DNA of 64,000 bases from Rhabditoides inermis (lineage: Eukaryota > Nematoda > Chromadorea > Rhabditida > Rhabditidae), in contig CAWZYM010000331.1 in NCBI GenBank assembly GCA_963966185.1, positions 2,551,463 through 2,615,462 of the forward strand, given 5' to 3'. Within the stretch, counting starts at the first letter, position 1. Every line of letters starts with the position of its first letter. A program made the translations under genes and the position numbers. Below are positions 50,743-64,000 of the stretch, in pieces. The notes under the pieces were generated by a model. That model saw nothing but the letters and a program-made list of their open reading frames with translations, was not told the DNA's origin and did not search any database.

Positions 50743-52698
50743 TCAATGTGCCGGTAAATTCATCATCCAAGTATAATAATCCATTTTCGCCGCTCGTATC
50801 CATTCCGCCTTCAACCTTCCGTTGTCCGGCATCGCGTCCCTGAACTCGTCTTGCCATCGCTTGTACGGCCTTCCTTGTCTCCTCTCCTTGTCCGGTGGGC
50901 CTCTCCACTCCATCAGCCTTGTTCCCCACTTGTCCGTACGCACCATCTTCCAAGCGTATTTCCATTTTCGCTTTGCTGCTTCTTCTATGATATCCTTGAG
51001 CCTCGTCCTCCTACGCAGCTCCTCGTTCCGAATGCGGTGATTGAGTGTTATTCCGCACATTATTCTCTCCATCTTCCGCTGTGCCACTGATAGCTTGTCC
51101 TCGTCGATCTTCAGAAGGTTCCATGACTCCGATCCGTACAAGAAAAGCGGCAGCACATGTGTGTGATAGACCGCCCTCTTCATTCGCATGGGCATGCTCC
51201 TGTTTCGCATCATTTGTCGATTATGTTCGAAGGCGCTCCAAGCCGCCGATATTCTTTTGTCGATCTCCGGCGACACAACCTCCTCGAAAGACAGCCGTCG
51301 TCCCAGATACTTAAAGTTGTCCACTCGCTGCAGCTCTTTCCCCTCGAACTTGATCCTTCTCCTTTCCATATTGCTCATCCACACCGTCTTCTCCGTGTTG
51401 ATCAACAGCCCCGTCTCCTTGCTAGCGTCGGCGAGTTCTTGTAACATCTTCTCCGCGGTTTGGGCACTTCTTGCGAACAATACTATATCATCGGCATATC
51501 GTATATTGCTCAGTTGTTTGCCGTTGACATTGATTCCTCTCCTTTCTCCATACTGCTCCCAGTCGACTTTTCGGGTGATCTCCTCTAATACACAGTTGAA
51601 CAGTACCGGCGACAGTAGGCAGCCTTGTCTAACTCCTCGCTCCACTTTGATCTGTGTTCGCTCGTCTCCTACTCGGATTGAAGTGTTCACGTTCTCGTAG
51701 ATGTGTCGAAGTAGTTGGATGTATTTGCTTGGCACGCCCTGTTTGTCCAGTGACTCCCATATGTAGTTGAACTCCAGCGAGTCGTACGCTTTCGAGTAGT
51801 CGACGAAGACGAGCACAGCTTGGAACTGATATTCACACGCCTTGTAGATCACGTCGTTGACCGCCACAATCGCGTCCGAAGTACTGTAACCCTTCCGAAA
51901 ACCACATTGATTCACTCCTTGTTCAGCATCGAGTTGCTTTTCAATACGTAGCAGCATTATTCGAACCATCAGCTTGTAGAGTGTCGGTAGGGTTGTTATC
52001 GGACGGTAGTTCTTGACATTCTGCGGGTCGCCGGCTTTGGGGATGAGTTGTACCAATCCATCAGCCATCCCATCGGGTATCTGTGCAGTCTGGAACGCCC
52101 TGTTGACTGTCCTTGTGAGTAGAGGGACCGTGTTGGGCGCGTGCATCAGCATCTCCTTGGTAACCCTATCCTCTCCTGGCGCTACGTTGTTCTTCATCTG
52201 GCGCAGAGCGTTCTCCACTTCCCACGTAGTGACTTCTGGGATCTGCTCGTCATAGTGCAGCATCGGCGTCGGGCGGCTATTTTTTGATGAATATAGATCA
52301 TCATAATACCTCTTTATCTCTCTCTTTTTATCTTTAATGTTTTTTGTGAGAGTGCCATCAGGTCTTTTGAGGTTTGTCATAATAGGTTTTAGCGTGGGTT
52401 GGAAGAGGACCGTCTTCTTCAGCGATTTCTTGTATAGCTTCATCCGTCGGTCTTCTGTGTCCCTTCGTATTCCCTCCCGGAGCAGTCGATTCACTTCCAC
52501 CCATCTGCTCGAGCTAGCTGCGTCGTTGGAGTTCATCAGCCGTCTCCTCTCCTCAAACATTTGCAGCGTGTCTCTTGCTAGTCTGGGCTCTGGGGGTGAG
52601 AATGTAGTTGCGCTTCTGACGCAGCTCCTTAAGATGTTTTGTAGGACTTGATTTGTTCTCGCGAAGGGCGCATCGAAATCGCGTGTCCTCCTCTTCAC
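50743..52698 (-). CDS. RTE-type reverse transcriptase (651 aa, part of a disabled element)
   Basis: An uninterrupted frame carries the reverse transcriptase motifs: KNYRPITTLPTLYKLMVR, CGFRKGYSTSDAI, VFVDYSKAYDSLEF (about residue 300), GVRQGCLLSPVLFN, and the catalytic IRYADDIVLFA (about residue 402). The RTE-type tail ends RWQDEFRD with stop. The N-terminal endonuclease is in another frame upstream, so the annotated Met is only the first in the open segment. Reverse transcriptase identity is certain; element activity is unlikely. Confidence 0.9.
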   Translation of the reverse strand: MKRRTRDFDAPFARTNQVLQNILRSCVRSATTFSPPEPRLARDTLQMFEERRRLMNSNDAASSSRWVEVNRLLREGIRRDTEDRRMKLYKKSLKKTVLFQPTLKPIMTNLKRPDGTLTKNIKDKKREIKRYYDDLYSSKNSRPTPMLHYDEQIPEVTTWEVENALRQMKNNVAPGEDRVTKEMLMHAPNTVPLLTRTVNRAFQTAQIPDGMADGLVQLIPKAGDPQNVKNYRPITTLPTLYKLMVRIMLLRIEKQLDAEQGVNQCGFRKGYSTSDAIVAVNDVIYKACEYQFQAVLVFVDYSKAYDSLEFNYIWESLDKQGVPSKYIQLLRHIYENVNTSIRVGDERTQIKVERGVRQGCLLSPVLFNCVLEEITRKVDWEQYGERRGINVNGKQLSNIRYADDIVLFARSAQTAEKMLQELADASKETGLLINTEKTVWMSNMERRRIKFEGKELQRVDNFKYLGRRLSFEEVVSPEIDKRISAAWSAFEHNRQMMRNRSMPMRMKRAVYHTHVLPLFLYGSESWNLLKIDEDKLSVAQRKMERIMCGITLNHRIRNEELRRRTRLKDIIEEAAKRKWKYAWKMVRTDKWGTRLMEWRGPPDKERRQGRPYKRWQDEFRDAMPDNGRLKAEWIRAAKMDYYTWMMNLPAH

Positions 52699-53073
52699 TA
52701 AGGCCTCGTACTTCTCCCAGTTTATTATTTCTCCATTTTCTTTCTTCTTTCTATCTTATGCGGCACGTTCAATGACAGACGGGTTAGACGATGATCAGAG
52801 ATGAATTCCACTTTGTTCAAAATTTCCACATGTCTCACCTCTCACAGCGGCCATATTTCTCACAAAGAAGAGGTCATATTGTCTCTTCGTTCCTTGCCTG
52901 TCGTTGCTCATCCACGTCCACGCTCTTGCCTTCCTCCGGCGATAGAATGTAGTCGCAGCTCGCAGCGAGTTCGCAGCGAGAAACTGGTACAGACGATGGC
53001 CTCGTTGGTTCCTTTGTCCGTAGCCGTGTAGTCCTATGCAGCGGTCGTTGGCGTCTGCCGCGCTTCCCAATTG

Positions 53074-53622
53074 TAGGGACCACAATAAGATTTTCAGATG
53101 TTGACATATGGTATAGCAATTAATTCATTAATGTAGTTCGTTTCAAGCTGATTTCAAAAATATATAATGTTCATAAGGTTCGTTCACATTGCGCTCTAAT
53201 TCCGCGCGGCGCGCGCGCACTTGAGCGCGCGCGTACATAGGGAAAGTGCAACAGAGGGCGGCTAGATCAAAGCACTGATGACGTCATCATTAGTTAAATT
53301 ATGAATATAATCGTTTATAATAATAGCGCTACGCTTTGTGTTATTGTAATCGATCAGTACTTGATGAAATACGTCTCTTATGACATCATTTTTCATTATT
53401 CATTTTGGGCAATGTCGGCTAAATCAAAGAAAAATGACGTCATCATATCACTCTTTATCGATTTTCACTACTTTACAGGGTACATGATCCCATAAATAAA
53501 ATACCGTTGGAATCAGCGCAAAAGGGCGAATCGTTCTATGCTAATTAGAGCACATCATGCGTCCAGTGAGAAAATGTTACATGATTTCGCCTCACTCTCT
53601 GCATCTCACGTTGTGGTTCCTA
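53074..53622 (-). mobile_element. MITE family M1, copy 3, inside RTE endonuclease
   Basis: On the plus strand it begins TAGGGACCACAATA and ends CGTTGTGGTTCCTA, flanked by the 9-bp direct repeat TCCCAATTG (53065-53073 and 53623-53631). Removing it together with one repeat restores the endonuclease frame WNAQLG-SAADANDRC, proving insertion into the older element. Confidence 0.92.
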
Positions 53623-53885
53623 TCCCAATTGGGCGTTCCAGTCTCCGGCCAGGACAAGCAGGGATGGTCGTTTTTGGCTTCTTTTGATCGTCTGCGCGAC
53701 CTGGTCGAGGTAGTCGTCGTAAATCGAGTCCGCGTACGACGTTGTTGGTGCGTAGCAGCTAACAACTCTTAGAAGAGTCTCTCCAAAGCGTAGGTCCACA
53801 TAGGCGAGACGAGGTGATATTGGCACAAACTGGATGAATTCGGAATCGCAAACATGATTATGACACGTCGAAATCACTCATAAGA

Positions 53886-54855
53886 ATAAGAACCTATGAT
53901 GGTAGTATAGATTTTTGCGCCGAACGGAAGATGCAGGTTCACTTATCGGGCTCTTGCATTTCCATCCATAGAGCATAGAGGGCATTCGTCTTGCGGACCA
54001 TACCATTGAATCAATAATGACGTAGATGTTGATAATCGATCGATATCCATCGATAATCCAAATGCGCGGCGAATCCAGTTACAAACTGACCGATTCTCGA
54101 TCTAGCGTTGCTGACTTCCATGTGGGCTACTCCGCGCGGGCCCAGCGTTTCTCACGGAGGAATCCAGAACTTGCGGCGGCGATTGCCGTGGGTGGGAGAA
54201 ATGCACATGTGATGCGTAAGCACCACTAGTATGTCTTCCAAAAATGCACTTTCCAAGTCTTTTACGACTCAATATCATTAAAAGAATGTGCTTTTCCGAA
54301 CGCGGCAAACTCGCGCCGTGTTCATGGCACGATCTGAACGACAGCCGTCTCGCGTTCGCGTCGAATTGGCGACGGTCGCCGCGGCGCCGCACTTTTGCCA
54401 CGAAATCGGGATGCGCGGCGGTCTCCGCGGCGCACCCTGTGCCCCCGCGATCCATTTTCATCTGAGTAATCCGCGTGAGCACTATGTACATATTGATTGC
54501 TACACATAATAATTCGTTAAAGTTTTGTGAAGATTACTTAATTCCAAAAGGAGTTATGAATTCCAGAAATTGGAGAACTCTGTTTCATTTGACTTGAAAA
54601 TGACACTCATTTCTCTAAAAAGATACCGCGAAGCCGCCAAGCGCGTGATTTGCGCGCTCGAATGAGCTCACGCGGCCGGATATCATTGATGTGTCCGGAT
54701 AACACTATATAAGATATAATTTGACTTTCATTTTCCTAAAATCCGACCGCCAAATGTGCAAATCTTGTGGATATAAAGTGTTCAAACCTTTTCATTTCAA
54801 GTTTTTTTTTCTTCATATTGTTAAATGTTAATATATTGTAGTCACGTGGAGCTCT
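53886..54855. other. no gene seen
   Basis: It contains an ATCGAT-rich patch (54032-54058) and a GC-rich block (54340-54450) with open frames on both strands but no splice-supported exon. An acceptor TTGTAG at 54836-54841 precedes the next gene and could be a trans-splice site. Confidence 0.4.
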
Positions 54856-56621
54856 ATGGAGACGTGCGTGGAGCAGTGGAAGGTGGTCCATATCCACCCT
54901 TCTTTGATGACCATCTCCGGAACAGGCACCACACCCAAGTGAGTGCAGCTTCATTACATATGCAAATTATACATATATAGTCGCCCGTTGGTTAGTATAT
55001 ATTTCCGCTAATTCGCTTGCGTTGCCTCTTGAATGTTCCTCTCGCCTGCAATACACGTGACTTTCAAGCGTTTAAACTGTTTTACACAGATTGTAAAATA
55101 ATGAGAAACATAATTCAAAAACAGTTGCGGAGATGGTTACTATGCATCACTTTCCAAATCTATCCATCACCATTTCGGCGTTTCAAATCAAACATTCATG
55201 GTACTAAAGCTTTTTGAACGTTAAAAACGATATAGTATTTGACGATTTCATGTCACGATCATATTCCAATTCATTTAATTGAATTAACATAATATAGACG
55301 GCGTAACGATATCGCTTCCTCCCGAAAATGTTCGTTTATTCACTTCCGATCACGCAAAGTTTTGTTTCGAATTGCTATGTTCCTTCTCTAACAATCATGA
55401 TGTGACTCATAAGAGAGAGAAAGTGGATTTCAGTTGCGCGCACTTTATATTTCTTGCACTTTATATTTCTTTCAGATTGGCGAGGCGAGACGCCTGTCGC
55501 GAATTCATCTCTGTGCTGGAACGTCTCGGCTGCTGCGAGGACAGTGTTATCGACTCCGTCGAGACGGTTAGTGGTGATAATTCGTTTTCATTGTGTGCTT
55601 ATCATATATTAACAGTGATTATTGGAACGTCTCAGTTTATTCTTATTTAAATGGATCAGTTTAAGAGAACAGTGGAGCTCATCTTTAATTTCGGATCAGT
55701 TTTGGCTTCAGTTTGAGTCATATAGAGTATCCCCTATTTTCACGATACGAAAAATTTTCTCGAAATAAAGTTATTTTTCGATGTTTTTGAGCTCAAAAGA
55801 GCTCTTCCCGGTAAAAAAGACATACATGGAGCCGCCGATCTGTTCGATACCCGATTAGTGCAAACAGTTTTGCCAAGTTCTCATAAGTGACTTTCGATGG
55901 ATATTGGTAACGCTAAACACTCCTGTGCTAAACACGCAATCAGCCTTTTGCCCTACTTATTGATTTGCCTACTACTTTGTTCAGACGCAGCAACACGCAC
56001 TGATCTGTGGATACGCCTTGGTTCTCGCTGCCTCGCAGAAGTGGCACCGTGAGTGCTCTTGTCGTTTAGCATCGTTTTATGTATTCGGTTACAAGCCAGT
56101 TTGGACTTCTCTCGATGAACAGTGTGGTCAACAAAACCACTCGTGTGAGTAGTACACTTACTACTTTTTTGTACGTTTACATCTTTAGCGTCTGGCTGAG
56201 AAGGTTGTGGCGAAAGTGCGACGCGAACTCATCGACTTAATCAGCCAGGACACCCGTCACCTGTGGCTGGTGAGTTGATTGGGGAACGAATGTTAAATTT
56301 GCAAAGAAGCATAACGTAACAGAGGTATGGCATAGATTTCCATATTTTTAGGCGAGAATCCGAGAAGATCTGAATGTTTGGTGTTACGACGAAGGAGAAG
56401 GCTACGAGCACATCATTGCTAGGGAGAAGGAGGTGGGGATAGGGTGAAGTGAGAGGAGTGTGGTGAATAGTCAGAGTGTTTATGATGCTCTTCCGTTTCA
56501 GCGTGCAGCGGCGAAGCAGGACGAGCAGATGGGAGAGGATGATGGACCGCCCACCAAGAGGCCGCGCACACAGCCTACAGAGGTGACTAGGACGGGATGA
56601 GAGTGTTACTACGCTTTGTGT

Positions 56622-56679
<58 letters not shown>

Positions 56680-57059
56680 AGTAGAGGGATGGATTGGGAC
56701 AGAGGAAGAGAGGGAGAGGGAGAGGGAGGTTGAGAGAAAGTGGAGGACGAAGGGAGAGAGGGATTTGATCAATAGCTGTGAATGGTTCTCGACAGTTGTA
56801 AGCATTCTCGTGTAGCTGACTGCGACAAGCCTAGGTGGACTGGTGTAATGTAAGTATGTTGTTTGCAGGCCCGTCCCATGCCTGCCCTCCTTGCCCACAA
56901 GACTGATGACGTGGAGGAGGAGGAGATGGAGAGGGGAGAGGAGGAGGAGATGGAGAGGGGAGAGGAGGAGGAGATGGAGGGGGAGAGGAGGAGGAGATGG
57001 AGGTGGAGGATAAGGAGGAGGGCGAGTGCGGGATGCAAGACGGAGAGTGCAGATTACAG
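54856..57059 (+). CDS. unrecognised nuclear-type protein (about 230 aa, 3' end uncertain)
   Basis: Exons: 54856-54938, 55476-55566, 55985-56048, 56123-56142, 56189-56269, 56352-56432, 56502-56582, 56869-57059. It starts METCVEQWKVVHIHP, 14 bases after a TTGTAG acceptor that may be a trans-splice site. Helical segments follow (DACREFISVLERLGCCEDSV; RLAEKVVAKVRRELIDLI), then IREDLNVWCYDEGEGYEH, a basic motif PPTKRPRT resembling a nuclear localisation signal, and an acidic Glu-rich tail. The frame in the last exon turns Arg/Trp-rich after EEMEGE; a one-base shift in the G run near 56980 would give an acidic continuation (EVEDKEEGECGMQDG). Exon 4 is only 20 nt and is the weakest join. It lies 0.7 kb upstream of the kinase in the same direction. 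I do not recognise the family. Confidence 0.5.
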
Positions 57060-57763
57060 GTGCGTTTCCGTATTTGAACTATATAGTTGCATCATTTAAT
57101 CTGAGCGTTGTTCGGAATTAGCTATTTGCGTTTGCAACCAGAATGGTGAAGTTGCGGCGGAAAGTGCATTCATTCGCATTTTTGCGCGTCTACCACGCAT
57201 CTTGCTGGTTTAGCTTCTTTCTTTTTGCGAGGCTGTTGTGACAGATTTCTCGCGCGACACTCTCTCTCTCCGACTTCGAGTGGACACGCTACATATTGTG
57301 CACCCCAGTGGCTCGCTGACTCGCGTGAATGTCTTCCCGTCTGCGTCTCTCGCGTACACTGTCTCGTCTGCTCACTCATTTCTCATTTTCCTCTTCCTTT
57401 CTCAGCACTCGTTGCGGCTTGTCCGGAACATTGTGTTGGCTGGCGACTGGGCTATTCAGCTCTGGCCACATTTCTCCCACACTCCCTCCCTCCCTCCCTG
57501 TTTCAATCCACTCCCAGCGACCTCGAATTGTGTCTCCGATTCTCGGCTTATCCTCTGTGATTCCCCTCTCCTGCTAGTATTGTATTCGCGCTCTTATTTT
57601 GGAGGGAACTGGTATCTGAAAGTTATTGATGATAGAGGCATAGAGGGAGGGAGGGAAAGAGGTGCTTACCATCGAGTCGAGTTTGCACATAACAGTGGTG
57701 CCAAGGTGAGATGATACAATTGAACTGGTTTTGTTGGTGTATTATGTGAATTACTGTTTTCAG
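57060..57763 (+). other. intergenic or kinase 5' region
   Basis: A possible short exon ends AHNSGAK with a donor at 57709/57710 and joins the first kinase exon in phase, but no convincing start codon is visible. Nothing else is supported. Confidence 0.35.
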
Positions 57764-63270
<5,507 letters not shown>

Positions 63271-63276
63271 GTGAGG

Positions 63277-63340
63277 ATAATGGGTGCATGCAGTAGGGCC
63301 AAGGTCTATTAGGCTAACGCGGCGGGAACACAGTTTTTAG
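63277..63340 (+). repeat. dispersed repeat R1, short third copy
   Basis: Reads GGGTGCATGCAGTAGGGCCA, then AGGCTAACGC, as at 1190-1240. It lies immediately after a kinase exon donor. Between it and 63730 I see no exon. Confidence 0.45.
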
Positions 63341-63730
63341 TTAGAAATCTAGGCTGGTGTGACAATTATTTCGCGCTTATGTTATCTGCGCGGTGGTTTA
63401 CGAGAAAACGGGATGTTGTGGAACGTGTTCTGAGCGTTGTAATAGAGATAACTCAGTAACTCGGTATGATATAGATGGGGTTCGACCTTGTTTTGTCAAC
63501 ATGAAAACATCTTTCAGCGGGTTCTGATATTTCCCACCCTAATGTCTCTCGTGAAAAGAATGAAACTGATCAGCGAGCCTACTCTGAACGTTTGTGCGTG
63601 ACAAAACGATGTTGTTTTAAACGTGTAGAACGAAAGATCTACGTGTATGGTGTATGTCTATGTCATATGCAGAAATTATCATAGCACGGGCCTAGCGCAC
63701 AATACTATTATTAAAAGCATTCTCTGCACA

Positions 63731-63995
63731 CCAGTGCGCGTCTGAGCAGTTGGCCTTAGATCGGGGCAAATATGCGTGTCTCTGGAAAGTATGCACATTT
63801 TAATTGTAATCCCAAACTATTTGTGTGTGTGTGTTTCTTCCGTTCATAAAAAAAAAGAATGTTCCGCGTTGACTGCTTGCTCAGAGCACGCTGTTTGGAG
63901 AGATAGATGCAAAAGAAAGAGAGAGAGAAGGGAAACGGGAGGGAGAGAAGAAAAGAGAATTGGAGATAGAGAGGAGGAAGAGGGGAGAGAGAGAT
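63731..63995 (+). repeat. direct repeat in gck-1 introns, copy 2
   Basis: Second copy of 62653-62940 with a few substitutions, running to the window edge. Confidence 0.85.
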
Positions 63996-64000
63996 AGAGA

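Larger units (their letters stand above)
50670..53885 (-). mobile_element. RTE-type retrotransposon 2, 5' truncated, interrupted by MITE
   Basis: The minus strand holds the end of an APE-type endonuclease (53880-53623 and 53073-52790), the reverse transcriptase frame (52698-50743), and a short 3' region ending in a (AAAT)n tail (50670-50690), typical of RTE elements. MITE M1 copy 3 splits the endonuclease. At least one frameshift separates endonuclease from reverse transcriptase near 52750, so the copy is inactive. Confidence 0.85.

Noticed and set aside
54244..54509. GC-rich overlapping frames rich in Arg and Ala
   Set aside because: Open on both strands owing to composition; no acceptor or donor pattern and no recognisable domain.

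Overview
The window looks like a rhabditid- or diplogastrid-type nematode chromosome segment. Short GT-AG introns end in TTTCAG-like acceptors, and the recognisable genes include two 7TM chemoreceptors of nematode type, a saposin-domain secreted protein, an MSS4/RABIF factor, beta-COP fragments and a GCK-III (gck-1-like) kinase. No prokaryotic operon, rRNA or CRISPR array is visible. The species cannot be named from sequence alone. Exon models below were joined by hand on reading frame, splice dinucleotides and phase.

Layout. 0-3 kb: tRNA-derived sequence and dispersed repeats, including a 553-bp MITE. 3.4-4.8 kb: intact chemoreceptor A (minus). 5.9-6.5 kb: small single-pass membrane protein (plus). 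7.6-8.1 kb: RABIF/MSS4 (plus). 8.3-9.0 kb: TIR element. 9.7-11.8 kb: a third receptor paralogue, broken and partly inverted, with a tRNA-bearing palindrome inside. 12-31.6 kb: a ~430-bp satellite in blocks of alternating orientation, interrupted by several mobile elements (a full-length LINE with a PHD-like finger, two MITEs, a foldback element) and a 2.2-kb polypyrimidine tract. 31.6-33.3 kb: N-terminal half of beta-COP (minus), cut off beside the satellite. 33.4-34.4 kb: a 1005-bp TIR element. 36.0-39.7 kb: unrecognised coiled-coil gene (plus) with a 1.2-kb microsatellite intron. 40.2-40.6 kb: saposin-like gene (minus). 41.15-41.5 kb: only the last two exons of a beta-COP gene (minus). 41.8-44.4 kb: intact chemoreceptor C (minus). 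45-50.6 kb: repeats, tRNA-like sequences and a decayed RTE-type retrotransposon. 50.7-53.9 kb: a second RTE-type element split by a MITE. 54.9-57.1 kb: unrecognised nuclear-type gene (plus). 57.7-63.3 kb and beyond: gck-1-like kinase (plus), open at the window edge.

The main theme is rearrangement. Beta-COP is present only as two pieces in permuted order. A receptor gene is cut inside one exon, with its halves on opposite strands. The satellite changes orientation at least three times and contains both a direct four-monomer duplication and an inverted copy of its first monomers. Satellite sequence lies close to one beta-COP break and one receptor break, so either the satellite has driven rearrangement or the assembly is misjoined across it. 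Simple-sequence DNA (GA/CT, TCTA, TA, AAT) fills many introns and creates most of the long low-complexity reading frames, which I do not regard as genes.
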